This document shows, in pieces, positions 17,678 to 26,929 of a stretch of 64,000 nt of DNA. Under the pieces are notes generated by a model that worked only from the letters and a program-made list of their open reading frames with translations, did not search any database and was not told where the DNA came from. The stretch's first letter is position 1; each line of letters opens with the position of its first letter. The DNA is from an uncultured Flavobacteriaceae bacterium (GTDB lineage: Bacteria > Bacteroidota > Bacteroidia > Flavobacteriales > Flavobacteriaceae). The stretch is from positions 1 to 64,000 of the forward strand of contig CANNAC010000012.1 in the NCBI GenBank assembly GCA_947502495.1. Reading direction: 5' to 3'. Both the position numbers and the translations under genes were made by a program.

Positions 17678-20131
17678 TTATAGCTTTTTATAATTCTTAA
17701 CTTTTTGATTTGTTATTGCAATATCGATAACATCTTTCATTTCTGAAACATAGTGAAAAGTTAATCCTTTTAAATAATCGGTCTTAATCTCTTCAATATC
17801 ACGTCTATTGTCTTCGCAAAGTAAGATTTCTTTTATTCTTGCACGCTTTGCAGCTAGAATTTTTTCTTTAATTCCGCCAACAGGTAATACTTTCCCTCTT
17901 AACGTAATCTCTCCAGTCATTGCTAAGCTCTTTTTTATTTTACGTTGTGTAAATAAAGAGACTAAAGAAGTTAACATCGTAACTCCTGCACTTGGTCCGT
18001 CTTTTGGAGTTGCTCCTTCCGGTACGTGAATGTGTACATTGTATTTACCAAAAACATCTGGGTCTACACCTAATTCTTCTGCATTTGCTTTAATGTACTC
18101 CATAGCAATGGTTGCAGATTCTTTCATCACTTTACCAAGATTCCCAGTAATCGTCATTGCTCCTTTTCCTTTAGATAAAATAGATTCTATAAAAAGAATA
18201 TCTCCTCCAACTCTTGTCCAAGCTAATCCTGTAACTACTCCTGCTACATTATTGTTTTCGTATTTATCTCTTTCTAATTTCGGTCCGCCAAGTACCGTTA
18301 TAATATCTTCATTAGATACTTTTACATCGTATTCTTCTTCCATTGCAATACTTTTGGCAGCGTAACGTACCATTTTTGCAATTTGTTTTTCTAGACCACG
18401 AACACCAGATTCTCTAGTATAGCCTTCTACAATTTTTTCTAATTGCGGTTTTCCTATTTTAAGATGGGTATCTGTTAAACCATGTTCTTTTAATTGCTTT
18501 GGTAATAAATGACGTTTTGCTATTTCAACTTTTTCTTCAATAGTATAACCGGTTACATTTATAATCTCCATTCTATCCAGTAATGCTGGCTGAATGGTAG
18601 ATAAACTATTGGATGTTGCAATAAACATCACTTTAGAAAGGTCGAAGCCCATTTCTAAAAAGTTATCATGGAATTCGCTGTTTTGTTCTGGATCTAATAC
18701 TTCTAACATGGCAGAAGAAGGATCTCCTTGATGCGAATTAGAAAGTTTATCAATTTCATCTAAAACAAAGACTGGATTTGCTGTTCCTGCTTTCTTCAAA
18801 CTTTGAAGAATACGTCCTGGCATGGCACCAATATATGTTTTTCTATGTCCGCGAATTTCTGCTTCATCACGCAAACCACCAAGTGACATACGTACATATT
18901 CTCTACCTAATGCTTCTGCTATAGATTTACCTAAAGAAGTTTTACCAACTCCTGGAGGTCCGTACAGACAGATGATTGGCGATTTCATATCATTACGCAA
19001 TTTAATAACTGCTAAATGCTCTAAAATTCTTTGTTTTACATCATCTAAACCATAATGATCTCTATCTAATATTTTCTTCGCACGTTTTAAATCGAATTTA
19101 TCTTTACTAAATTCATTCCAAGGTAAATCTAAGAATAAGTCTAAGTAATTACGTTGTATAGAGTATTCTGCAACTTGCGGATTCATACGTTGCATTTTCG
19201 CTAATTCCTTATTAAAATGCTCTGCAACTTTATCGTCCCATTTTTTCTTCTTAGAACGCGTACGCATTTCTTCAATTTCTTCTCCAGACGAAACACCACC
19301 ACCAAGCTCTTCTTGAATGGTTTTCATTTGTTGGTGTAAGAAATATTCGCGTTGTTGTTGGTTCATATCACTTTGAACCTTTAATTGAATATCATTTTTA
19401 AGTTCCAATTTCTGAAACTCTAAATTCATATACTTTAAGGTTGCTAGTGCACGTTCTTTTAAATCATTGTTCTCTAACAGAAGTTGTTTTTCTTTTACAG
19501 AAAGATTCATATTAGACGATACAAAGTTTATTAAAAACGAATTGCTTTCAATATTCTTAATTGCAAAAGAAGCTTCACTTGGTATATTCGGACTATCTTT
19601 TATAATCTGCAAAGCAAGTTCTTTAATAGAATCAATAATAGCGTCAAACTCTTTGTTCTCTTTAGCAGGTTTCGCTTCCGGCACTTCACGAATGGTAGCA
19701 TTCATGTACGGTTCTTCGGTAATTACCTCAGCAACTTTAAAACGTTTTTTTCCTTGTATAATAACGGTTGTATTACCATCAGGCATTTTTAAAACACGTA
19801 GAATTCTAGCAACTGTTCCTGTTTCATGAATATCTCCTGCTTTTGGATCTTCTACACTTTCATCCTTTTGTGCAACTACACCAATTACTTTGCTTCCATT
19901 ATTAGCATCGTTAATTAGTTTTATAGATTTATCTCTTCCTGCTGTAATAGGAATAACAACTCCAGGAAACAAAACCGTATTTCTTAAAGAAAGAATAGGT
20001 AAAGTTTCTGGTAATTTTTCGTTATTTATTTCTTCTTCATCTTCAGGGGTCATTAATGGAATTAATTCTGAATTTTCATCAAAATCCTGTAATGACAAAC
20101 TGTCAAGGCTTAATAAACTAGATTTCTTCAT
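17678..20131 (-). CDS. lon: ATP-dependent protease La (Lon)
   Basis: An 817-residue cytosolic AAA+ protease that degrades misfolded and regulatory proteins. The N-terminal substrate domain begins near residue 43 ([18 protein letters not shown]), Walker [10 protein letters not shown] is at 391-399, Walker B FVLDEIDK follows, and the protease domain has catalytic Ser714 ([10 protein letters not shown]) and Lys757, 43 residues apart as in E. coli Lon. Length is normal. The only downstream partner is the LysM protein gene. Confidence 0.97.
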   Translation of the reverse strand: MKKSSLLSLDSLSLQDFDENSELIPLMTPEDEEEINNEKLPETLPILSLRNTVLFPGVVIPITAGRDKSIKLINDANNGSKVIGVVAQKDESVEDPKAGDIHETGTVARILRVLKMPDGNTTVIIQGKKRFKVAEVITEEPYMNATIREVPEAKPAKENKEFDAIIDSIKELALQIIKDSPNIPSEASFAIKNIESNSFLINFVSSNMNLSVKEKQLLLENNDLKERALATLKYMNLEFQKLELKNDIQLKVQSDMNQQQREYFLHQQMKTIQEELGGGVSSGEEIEEMRTRSKKKKWDDKVAEHFNKELAKMQRMNPQVAEYSIQRNYLDLFLDLPWNEFSKDKFDLKRAKKILDRDHYGLDDVKQRILEHLAVIKLRNDMKSPIICLYGPPGVGKTSLGKSIAEALGREYVRMSLGGLRDEAEIRGHRKTYIGAMPGRILQSLKKAGTANPVFVLDEIDKLSNSHQGDPSSAMLEVLDPEQNSEFHDNFLEMGFDLSKVMFIATSNSLSTIQPALLDRMEIINVTGYTIEEKVEIAKRHLLPKQLKEHGLTDTHLKIGKPQLEKIVEGYTRESGVRGLEKQIAKMVRYAAKSIAMEEEYDVKVSNEDIITVLGGPKLERDKYENNNVAGVVTGLAWTRVGGDILFIESILSKGKGAMTITGNLGKVMKESATIAMEYIKANAEELGVDPDVFGKYNVHIHVPEGATPKDGPSAGVTMLTSLVSLFTQRKIKKSLAMTGEITLRGKVLPVGGIKEKILAAKRARIKEILLCEDNRRDIEEIKTDYLKGLTFHYVSEMKDVIDIAITNQKVKNYKKL

Positions 20132-20320
20132 ATATATATTTAAGTCATAATGTCATTAAATAAAATAATGCAATTATGATTTGTGTTTAAAATTAGTATT
20201 AATTTTTCACTTATTTGAATGACATACAGCAGGTTATTAATACATACCGACTATATATCTATAGCATTAAAGTCAATTAATATGCCAAGGCTTATAAAAA
20301 ACTTTAAACTTTTTATTTAC

Positions 20321-20353
20321 AAACTGTAACAGTTTATCTTTATGCATATCTAT
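20321..20353 (+). promoter_or_regulatory. Candidate ECF-type promoter with overlapping dyad
   Basis: The dyad AAACTG-TAA-CAGTTT (20321-20335) contains TGTAAC, similar to the AAC-containing -35 of ECF sigma promoters. TATCTAT follows at 20347-20353 after about 16 nt. The position, 25-57 bp upstream of the sigma factor start, suggests autoregulation. The match is looser than the one at 59601-59630. Confidence 0.4.
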
Positions 20354-20377
20354 ACTATAACAATTTGATTTAATTTT

Positions 20378-20935
20378 TTGACACTAACCAACCAAAATAT
20401 CGAACAACTTATAAAGCTATGTAAGTCTAATAACCAATTTGCGCAATTGGAGATTTATAATAGGTACTATAAAGCAATGTTTAACGTAGCATACAGAATT
20501 GTAAAAGACAGATTTGAAGCAGAAGATATTATGCAAGATTCTTTTCTTTCGGCTTTTACAAAACTAGACACTATAAAAGATACAATGACTTTTGGAGCTT
20601 GGTTAAAACGAATTGTAATTAATAACAGTATTTATCATTTCAATAAAAATAATAAATACCAAGATGTTCCTTTAGAAGATGTGTTGTATAAAATGGAAGA
20701 CAACGATGGTATATCTAGTGATTACGAGTTTACAAACTTAAAAGCGCAACAAGTTTTGGAGACTATGAAATTACTTAAAGACAATTACCGAATTGCACTA
20801 ACATTACATCTTATTGAAGGATATGATTACGAAGAAATAAGTGGTATCATGAACCTTACTTATGCTAATTGTAGAACAACTGTTTCTAGAGCAAAAGAAA
20901 GTTTAAGAAAAAAATTAGAACTAGTAGAACATTAA
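20378..20935 (+). CDS. ECF-subfamily RNA polymerase sigma factor
   Basis: The 185-residue sigma-70 family protein has region 2 (about 20-85; YNRYYKAMFNVAYRIVKDRFEAEDIMQDSFL) and region 4 (about 125-180; LLKDNYRIALTLHLIEGYDYEEISGIMNL) with no region 1 or 3, as in ECF factors. The start is TTG: an in-frame TGA lies 12 bp upstream and the next ATG is inside region 2. The next gene encodes a membrane-spanning anti-sigma-like protein, followed by two beta-repeat exported proteins, all in one operon. The inducing signal is not evident. Confidence 0.93.
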   Translation: MTLTNQNIEQLIKLCKSNNQFAQLEIYNRYYKAMFNVAYRIVKDRFEAEDIMQDSFLSAFTKLDTIKDTMTFGAWLKRIVINNSIYHFNKNNKYQDVPLEDVLYKMEDNDGISSDYEFTNLKAQQVLETMKLLKDNYRIALTLHLIEGYDYEEISGIMNLTYANCRTTVSRAKESLRKKLELVEH

Positions 20936-20946
20936 AATGAACAAAG

Positions 20947-21504
20947 ATGAATACAGATAATTTAGATACACTCTTTAACAATCTACAACATGAATTTGAC
21001 TTGGAAGAACCAACTGCAGATCATGAAAAGAGATTTTTAAAGAAGTTAAACAAGCAAACGCTTGCAGATACATCTAAACCAAAAAACAGTTTTTGGAAAC
21101 CCTTTATTGGGATTGCGGCTTCATTAGCAATTTTAGTGACTGTTTTTGTTACTACACAGCAAGAAGGTACGGTGAATGATTTAGCAAGTATTTCTCCAGA
21201 AATGGCAGAAACACAAAATTTCTTTACCAATGCTATTGCCAGTGAATTAACAAAGATTGAACAAGAGTCTAACCCAGAAACAAAATTATTAATTGCAGAT
21301 GCCATGATGCAAATGCAACGCTTGGAAAAAGAATATAACGATTTAAAAACAGACTTGTCTGAAAGTGGTGAAGATAAACGCGTTATCTATGCTATGATTA
21401 GTAATTTTCAAAACAGAATTGATATTCTGCAAGACACCTTAACACAAATAGAAAATATTAAACAGTTAAAAAACAACACGAATGAAAACAGTACAACTAT
21501 ATAA
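20947..21504 (+). CDS. Putative anti-sigma factor, single-pass membrane protein
   Basis: A 185-residue protein with a cytosolic N-terminal ~48 residues (acidic, then basic), one membrane segment (about 50-67; FIGIAASLAILVTVFV) and a periplasmic domain with predicted coiled coil (about 95-175; MQMQRLEKEYNDLK). Position 11 bp after an ECF sigma gene and this topology support an anti-sigma role, holding the sigma factor at the membrane. No ZAS zinc motif (HxxxCxxC) is visible, so it is not the common zinc class. It overlaps the next gene by 23 bp, implying translational coupling. Confidence 0.75.
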   Translation: MNTDNLDTLFNNLQHEFDLEEPTADHEKRFLKKLNKQTLADTSKPKNSFWKPFIGIAASLAILVTVFVTTQQEGTVNDLASISPEMAETQNFFTNAIASELTKIEQESNPETKLLIADAMMQMQRLEKEYNDLKTDLSESGEDKRVIYAMISNFQNRIDILQDTLTQIENIKQLKNNTNENSTTI

Positions 21505-22579
21505 AATCACTTTAGCATTTTTGCTAATCCCAATGTTGCTTTTAGCAGGAAACGATCCTGTTATTAAAGGAAAACATTCCAAAGAAAAAGTAATTAAAAA
21601 AGAGTTTTTTGTACATCCAGATGCTACTTTAAAAGTAGACAATAGCTATGGTAATATCGATATTATTACTTGGGAAGAAAACCGAATAGTCTTTGAGGTT
21701 ACTATTACCACAAACGGTAATGATGCAGATAAGGTTCAAGAAAAACTAGATGAAATAACGGTAGATTTTGAAGCATCTCCTAACCTAGTTTCGGCAAGAA
21801 CTATTTTTAATAAGAGCAAATCAAACTCTTGGTTTAAATGGAATAATGGCAATAACGTAAACATGAAAATTAATTATGTTATCAAGATGCCAATTACCAA
21901 TCATGTAAATCTAAATAATGATTATGGTAACATTAATCTAGACAAGCTAAAAGGACAAGCTACTTTAAATTGTGATTACGGAAAAATTACAACCAAAGAG
22001 CTATTAGCAGACAATAACATTATCAATTTTGACTACTCTAACAATTGCTATTTTGAATATATTAAAAGCGGAAAAATAAACGCGGACTATAGTGGTTTCA
22101 CTGTTGCAAAAGCAAAAAAAATAGACATTATAGCAGACTATACAAAGTCTGTAGTAGAAATTGCCGAAAACGTTACTTATGACTGTGACTACGGTTCTGT
22201 ATATATTGAAAAAGCAAACAATATAAATGGCGATGGTGACTATCTTACTACACGAATAGGAGAAGTTTACAAAAACTTAACTATTACCGCAGACTATGGT
22301 TCTATAAAAATTGAGAATATCACTGCCAATGCAGAGAATGTTAGTATAGAATCTGATTATGTCGGAATTACCATTGGCTACGATCCTGCATATCACTTTA
22401 GTTTTAATATAGATTTAGAATATGCTTCCTTAAGAGATTATGAAGGATTAGAATTCACAAAAAAACGAATAGAGTCTACAGATAAATATTACGAAGGATA
22501 TTACGGTAATGCAAACTCTGGAAACACACTTAGTATCTCTTCCGATTACGGAAGCGTAACACTAAAGAAAAACCAATAA
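21482..22579 (+). CDS. DUF4097-type beta-strand repeat exported protein
   Basis: A 365-residue protein with signal peptide (1-22, ...LLLAGND), then repeated short strands of the form 'DYGNI', 'DYGKI', 'DYGSV', 'DYGSI', spaced about 20 residues apart from residue 50 to the end. This is the right-handed beta-helix-like pattern of DUF4097/DUF2807 adhesin-like proteins. It is probably periplasmic or at the outer membrane. It overlaps the anti-sigma gene and precedes the head-GIN gene by 28 bp. It may be a target or sensor of the sigma circuit; that is inference. Confidence 0.8.
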   Translation: MKTVQLYKITLAFLLIPMLLLAGNDPVIKGKHSKEKVIKKEFFVHPDATLKVDNSYGNIDIITWEENRIVFEVTITTNGNDADKVQEKLDEITVDFEASPNLVSARTIFNKSKSNSWFKWNNGNNVNMKINYVIKMPITNHVNLNNDYGNINLDKLKGQATLNCDYGKITTKELLADNNIINFDYSNNCYFEYIKSGKINADYSGFTVAKAKKIDIIADYTKSVVEIAENVTYDCDYGSVYIEKANNINGDGDYLTTRIGEVYKNLTITADYGSIKIENITANAENVSIESDYVGITIGYDPAYHFSFNIDLEYASLRDYEGLEFTKKRIESTDKYYEGYYGNANSGNTLSISSDYGSVTLKKNQ

Positions 22580-22607
22580 ACAGTCATCCATCAAAAAAAC
22601 GAATATT

Positions 22608-23354
22608 ATGAAAAATTCAAAATCATTTCAAAAGGCTACCTTAATTTTAGCAACTATTTTACTAACCACCCAAATGCAAGCACAATCTTGGTTTGGCAAT
22701 AAAGTGAAAGGAAACGGAAACCTAACCACTATTTCAAGAACTACTGGCGATTATGATGCTATTGCATGCGCTGGTTCTATGGACTTTATTTTAGTAAAAG
22801 GAAAAGAAGGAAAACTAACCATTGAAGGAGAAGAAAACCTCTTAGAACATATTATAACCGAAGTAAAAAACAATACTTTAATAGTAAAAGTAGAAAAAGG
22901 AGTTAATCTAAGCGAAAGTCATAACAAAACAATCAAGATTACTATTCCATTTGAAGATATAGACAAAGTATCTCTTACAGGATCTGGAGACTTATGGAAT
23001 ACAGATACCATAAACGAAACAAATTTAGAAGTAAGTTTAACAGGTTCTGGAGATGTCGTTTTAGATATTGACACTAACAATGTATCCGGAAGCGTAACCG
23101 GTTCTGGCGATGTAACCTTAAAAGGAAAAACTACTAATTTAGAAGCAAGCGTAACTGGTTCTGGAGATTTTAATGGTAATGATTTACACGCAGAAAACAC
23201 CGAGGTTTCTGTAACTGGTTCTGGTGATGCAGAAGTTTATAGCACCGAAACCTTAAAAGCAAGAGTTTCTGGCTCTGGTGATATTGAATACAAAGGAAAC
23301 CCGAAAAAGGAAGATACCAAAGTTGCTGGTTCAGGAAGTATAAGTAGTAATTAG
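22608..23354 (+). CDS. Head-GIN domain (DUF2807) exported protein with GSGD repeats
   Basis: A 248-residue exported protein with signal peptide (1-25, ...QMQAQ). The DUF2807 head starts with YDAIACAGSMDFILVKG and is followed by at least seven 'TGSGD' or 'SGSGD' turns (GSGDLWN, GSGDVVL, GSGDVTL, GSGDFNG, GSGDAEV, GSGDIEY, GSGSISS), each ending one rung of a beta helix. Family members are putative auto-transporter adhesins or polysaccharide-binding proteins; no activity is established. Its stop codon is the first codon-sized unit of a heptamer array. Confidence 0.9.
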   Translation: MKNSKSFQKATLILATILLTTQMQAQSWFGNKVKGNGNLTTISRTTGDYDAIACAGSMDFILVKGKEGKLTIEGEENLLEHIITEVKNNTLIVKVEKGVNLSESHNKTIKITIPFEDIDKVSLTGSGDLWNTDTINETNLEVSLTGSGDVVLDIDTNNVSGSVTGSGDVTLKGKTTNLEASVTGSGDFNGNDLHAENTEVSVTGSGDAEVYSTETLKARVSGSGDIEYKGNPKKEDTKVAGSGSISSN

Positions 23355-23382
23355 CTGTTAGCTGTTAGCTGTTAGCTGTTAG
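23352..23382 (+). repeat. Heptamer array (TAGCTGT)4 starting at the stop codon
   Basis: Four perfect TAGCTGT units plus TAG start exactly at the TAG stop of the head-GIN gene and end 11 bp before the terminator. The same heptamer occurs seven times at 36901. Confidence 0.95.
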
Positions 23383-23391
23383 TGAAAATAT

Positions 23392-23421
23392 AAAAACCGA
23401 AACTGTAGTTTCGGTTTTTTT
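23392..23421 (+). terminator. Terminator of the sigma/head-GIN operon
   Basis: AAAACCGAAACT (from 23393) pairs with AGTTTCGGTTTT around a 2-nt centre and is followed by nine T residues. Confidence 0.88.
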
Positions 23422-23450
23422 TTGAATAAAAGTAGACTTTTAAATGTATA

Positions 23451-23650
23451 TGTCATTCCGACTGCAATGGAGGAATCTTTATCCTAATAACTTCTCATAT
23501 TAGATTTCTCGACAGGCTCGAAATGACAACCTCGTTTAAAATAACTTAAAGATCAAATAGAAACGTAATGTCCTTCCGACTGTAATGGAGGTATCTTTAT
23601 CCTAATAACTTCTTATATTAGATTTCTCGACAAGCTCGAAATGACAAACT
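23451..23650. repeat. Two direct copies of an ~85-bp repeat with inverted ends
   Basis: The gap 23422-23700 holds no gene. Two copies, at about 23451-23527 and 23569-23645, start TGTCATTCCGACTG (or TGTCCTTCCGACTG) and end CTCGAAATGACA, so their ends are imperfect inverted repeats. They share TATCCTAATAACTTCT and GATTTCTCGACA. This resembles the mobile-looking intergenic repeats common in flavobacteria. Confidence 0.8.
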
Positions 23651-23701
23651 CGATTATACCTACTCGAAATCACAAACCAATTTTACAAAGCGTTAAAACA
23701 A

Positions 23702-23732
23702 AAAAGCCGAAGTGTTTGCTTCGGCATTTTTG
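23702..23732 (-). terminator. Terminator of Cys-repeat lipoprotein gene
   Basis: The stem GCCGAAG (23706-23712) and CTTCGGC (23719-23725) with flanking A and T runs lies 25 bp after the minus-strand stop at 23757. Confidence 0.85.
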
Positions 23733-23756
23733 TTTTTATTATATTATTCTTAGGTA

Positions 23757-24587
23757 CTACTGTCTCGTATAAGTATATATATCTACATAATTTGTACCTG
23801 CATCTATATATGTGTCTTGGTACCTTAAAGTTGTATCGGTAAGTTCCAATATTTCAACAGGATCATCTCCATTCGTAAAAGAAATTATACTTCCAGATAA
23901 AATATAATCAATAGTTTCAATAATATTCTCTGTTTGGCAATTTGCTTCGGAGTATTCAATATCTGTAACTGTTGTACTTGTAAAAACTTCATGCCAATAA
24001 CAAATTCCCACAGCATCTAATTCTTCTTGTAACTCTTCTACTCCATTTGAAGTAAGAGAAATAATTCTCCAAGCACCAATTAAACTCGCAGAATTAACAG
24101 CTGAACAATCTAATCCATCTACCATATCTTGTAAGCTTCCATCTGCATCTCCACATTCTGCAATTTCATTTTGTAAAGCCGCTTTGTATGCATTACACAA
24201 AGTAGTATTTGTAGTATCTGCATTATATGCAGTTTCGGCATTCGTTGTAGCCGTCTGAGCTGTTGTACAATCGTCTGAAATTACTGGGCAACCTAAAGAT
24301 TCTAATAAAGTTTGTATCGCTCCCGTATCGTCACCACAAGCATCAATCATGTTTTGTAGTGCAACTGCATAGGCATTACAAACTACACTATAACTTGCAT
24401 CGTCTGCTGCTGTAGTTCCGTAAGTTGCTGAAGCTGTAGCAAGGTTTTGGGTAGCTTGTACACATGTTACTCCACTTCCTCCGTCATCGGTTACAAATTC
24501 GCCTTCTAAGGGTTCATCATCACAAGAAGTGATTGTAAATACAAATAATGATAAAATAAAAATGCTAACAATCTTAAAGCTTTTCAT
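23757..24587 (-). CDS. Lipoprotein with two Cys-rich repeats and lipocalin-like C-terminus
   Basis: A 276-residue lipoprotein with lipobox Cys22 (TITSCDDE). Two copies of a ~60-residue helical repeat follow (about 43-103 and 107-166), each with Cys at equivalent positions: an initial Cys, CNAY, a CGD motif and a final xxC. The C-terminal ~105 residues begin SLIGAWRIISLTSNG, the usual first strand of lipocalin-like domains, and continue as antiparallel strands. It is probably an outer-membrane lipoprotein; ligand unknown. The 3' end of the upstream MFS gene contains a TATGTTTG element (24622-24629) that may be its promoter. Confidence 0.82.
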   Translation of the reverse strand: MKSFKIVSIFILSLFVFTITSCDDEPLEGEFVTDDGGSGVTCVQATQNLATASATYGTTAADDASYSVVCNAYAVALQNMIDACGDDTGAIQTLLESLGCPVISDDCTTAQTATTNAETAYNADTTNTTLCNAYKAALQNEIAECGDADGSLQDMVDGLDCSAVNSASLIGAWRIISLTSNGVEELQEELDAVGICYWHEVFTSTTVTDIEYSEANCQTENIIETIDYILSGSIISFTNGDDPVEILELTDTTLRYQDTYIDAGTNYVDIYTYTRQ

Positions 24588-24639
24588 GATTTTTTTTATT
24601 GAAATTAATTTTAATTATAGACAAACATAGTAAAATCTT

Positions 24640-25938
24640 TTAACCTACTTCTTCTTTAGGTACTCTAAGTAAGAGTACTATTCCGATTAAAAAGAAAACA
24701 AATAAAAACAATATAGCATTACGCATGCTTCCGGTAAGTTGATCTATAGTTGCAAATATGACCATACCAATTACAATTCCTATCTTTTCAGCTACATCAA
24801 AAAAGCTAAAATACGATGTGGTATCTTCCGTTTCTGGTAAAAATTTAGAATACGTAGAACGTGCTAACGCTTGAATTCCTCCCATTACTAAACCTACAAA
24901 ACCTGCAGCTAAATAAAACTGAAAAGGCATTTCCATAAAATAGGCATAGAAACATAAAGCCATCCAGATTACATTTACTACAATAAGTGTTTTTATGTTT
25001 CCAAATTTTGAAGAAGCTATTGAGGTTAGAAAAGCACCAAGTATTGCCACCAATTGAATGACTAAAATACTAACTATTAAGCCGGTGGTTTTATCACTAT
25101 CGGTTCCCCAAGCAATTTCTTCTTCTCCAAAATAAACAGCGACTAACATAATTGTTTGTACTGCCATACTAAAGACAAAAAAGGCAACCAAATATCGTTT
25201 TAATCTTAGATTTTGTTTTAGTTCTCCCCATACAATTCGCAATTCTTTTAAGCCATTAAAAACTACATCTTTTGTTACTTTATGACCAGAAGAAACACCG
25301 TTTGGCAATATATAAAAGGTGTATTGGCTAAATAAAATCCACCATAAACCTACCGTAATAAAAGAGTAACGCATCATTTGCATTTTTGCCTCACCAGTAT
25401 CTTGACTCATTACCATAGCTAAATTGGCTATTAATAATAAAACACTACCTACATAACCAAAACTAAAGCCTTTGGCGCTAATACTATCTTGTTGTTCTGG
25501 GTACGCAATGTCTGGTAAATAAGAATTATAGAAAACCAAGCTTCCCCAATACCCTATTAAACCCATAAAATAAAACAACAAACTAAGATGTATATTTTCT
25601 AAACTAAACCAATATAAACCTATGCAACCGAAGCCTCCAACATAGCAAAAGAACTTCATGAAATTCTTTTTATTCCCTACATAATCGGCAATACCAGAAA
25701 GAATTGGTGAGGTAAAAGTCACTACTAAAAAAGTAAAAGCGGTTACATATGTAATTAAGGCGGTGCTTTTAAAATCCATCCCAAAAGCATGAACATTCTT
25801 TATTTCGCTAAGAAATAATGCAGAATAGAATATTGGAAATATAGAAGATGCAATGGTAAGTGTGTATACAGAGTTTGCCCAATCGTAAAAAGCCCAGGCA
25901 TTTAGAAGTTTTTTACTTCCTTTTTCAAGTTTATTCAT
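24640..25938 (-). CDS. MFS transporter, UMF1/Atg22-like family
   Basis: A 432-residue inner-membrane protein with about 12 hydrophobic segments. It begins LLNAWAFYDWANSVYTLTI, the distinctive start of the UMF1/Atg22 branch of the major facilitator superfamily, and has GGIQALARSTYSKFLPE between later helices, another family hallmark. Substrate unknown; in yeast Atg22 exports amino acids from the vacuole, which cannot be assumed here. The start is 5 bp from the hairpin that ends the upstream M48 gene. Confidence 0.88.
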   Translation of the reverse strand: MNKLEKGSKKLLNAWAFYDWANSVYTLTIASSIFPIFYSALFLSEIKNVHAFGMDFKSTALITYVTAFTFLVVTFTSPILSGIADYVGNKKNFMKFFCYVGGFGCIGLYWFSLENIHLSLLFYFMGLIGYWGSLVFYNSYLPDIAYPEQQDSISAKGFSFGYVGSVLLLIANLAMVMSQDTGEAKMQMMRYSFITVGLWWILFSQYTFYILPNGVSSGHKVTKDVVFNGLKELRIVWGELKQNLRLKRYLVAFFVFSMAVQTIMLVAVYFGEEEIAWGTDSDKTTGLIVSILVIQLVAILGAFLTSIASSKFGNIKTLIVVNVIWMALCFYAYFMEMPFQFYLAAGFVGLVMGGIQALARSTYSKFLPETEDTTSYFSFFDVAEKIGIVIGMVIFATIDQLTGSMRNAILFLFVFFLIGIVLLLRVPKEEVG

Positions 25939-25940
25939 AA

Positions 25941-25969
25941 AAAAAGCTGCTCTTTTTTGGAGCAGCTTC
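25941..25969 (-). terminator. Terminator of M48 metallopeptidase gene
   Basis: AAGCTGCTC (25944-25952) pairs with GAGCAGCTT (25960-25968), with a T run on the minus strand. It lies 23 bp after the M48 stop and ends just before the MFS start, so the MFS gene may depend on read-through. Confidence 0.8.
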
Positions 25970-25991
25970 TAATGTAAACAAATATTTTTAA

Positions 25992-26828
25992 TTAGTACGA
26001 GAAACTAGTAACAGGTCTAAAAGTTTGTACACCAAACTTTTTAGATTCTGCAATAGCTTGCGGTGCTAATGCTTTTAAATTCGCAATTCTACTATCATTA
26101 GATGGGTGCGTGCTTAGCATTTCTGGTGGTGCTTCTCCGCCACTGTTTGCTTTCATTCTAACCCAAAGATTAGAAGCTTCCGTAGGATTATATCCTGCAA
26201 TTCCCATTAAGTATAAACCAATTTTATCTGCTTCTGTTTCATGGCTTCTGCTAAAAGGAAGCATTCCTAAAACATTAGACCCAACACCATAATATTGATT
26301 AAAAGCGTCTCTAGTTTGATCATCTTGAATAGCAACATTTCCTGCAACCGCTAAGCCTTGTTGTATATAAGAAGCGCTCATACGTTGTTGTCCGTGATTC
26401 GCTAAAGCATGTGCTACTTCATGGCCCATAATTGCGGCAACGCCAGTTTCACTTTGTGCTATTGGTAAAATTCCGGTATAGAAAACTATTTTTCCTCCAG
26501 GCATACACCAAGCATTCACAGTAGCGTCATCTATTAGGTTATATTCCCATTTGTAATCTGCTAAATACCCTTGATGTCCATTTGCATTTAACCAACGCTC
26601 TGCTGCAACAGCAATACGTTGACCAACCCTAGTAATCATTTCTGCTCTAGCTGTTCCTGTTTCTACTTTGCTTTCGGATAATACTTGATTATACTGCGCA
26701 AATGCTGTTGGAAACAATTGCGAATTTGGCACTAATGCCATCGTCTGTTTTCCTGTAAAAGGGTTAGTAGCACAAGACAAAAAAACTGCAATGGTACTAC
26801 ATGCAATTATTACGTTTTTAAATTTCAT
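25992..26828 (-). CDS. M48-family zinc metallopeptidase lipoprotein
   Basis: A 278-residue lipoprotein with lipobox Cys19 (VFLSCATNP). The zinc motif HEVAH is at 136-140, with the third ligand in SHETEADKIG at about residue 200. Family motifs NAWCMPGGKIVFYTGI and STHPSNDSRI are also present. It resembles E. coli LoiP/YcaL-type periplasmic proteases anchored to the outer membrane, which take part in envelope quality control. It has its own terminator and stands apart from its neighbours. Confidence 0.93.
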   Translation of the reverse strand: MKFKNVIIACSTIAVFLSCATNPFTGKQTMALVPNSQLFPTAFAQYNQVLSESKVETGTARAEMITRVGQRIAVAAERWLNANGHQGYLADYKWEYNLIDDATVNAWCMPGGKIVFYTGILPIAQSETGVAAIMGHEVAHALANHGQQRMSASYIQQGLAVAGNVAIQDDQTRDAFNQYYGVGSNVLGMLPFSRSHETEADKIGLYLMGIAGYNPTEASNLWVRMKANSGGEAPPEMLSTHPSNDSRIANLKALAPQAIAESKKFGVQTFRPVTSFSY

Positions 26829-26929
26829 TTAGGTACATGTTTTAATTAATCTCGTTAAAGTTAATGAAAGTTAACCAATAACTAATTTTCTATATAGTAA
26901 TAGAGTGTCATATATTCTATTAAATGTCA

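Noticed and set aside
18030-18365. Plus-strand 111-codon frame inside lon
   Set aside because: Fully inside a conserved gene on the other strand, with no promoter or homologous features.
23352-23382. Heptamer array as a CRISPR or recombination att site
   Set aside because: Unit is only 7 bp with no spacers and no cas or integrase genes.
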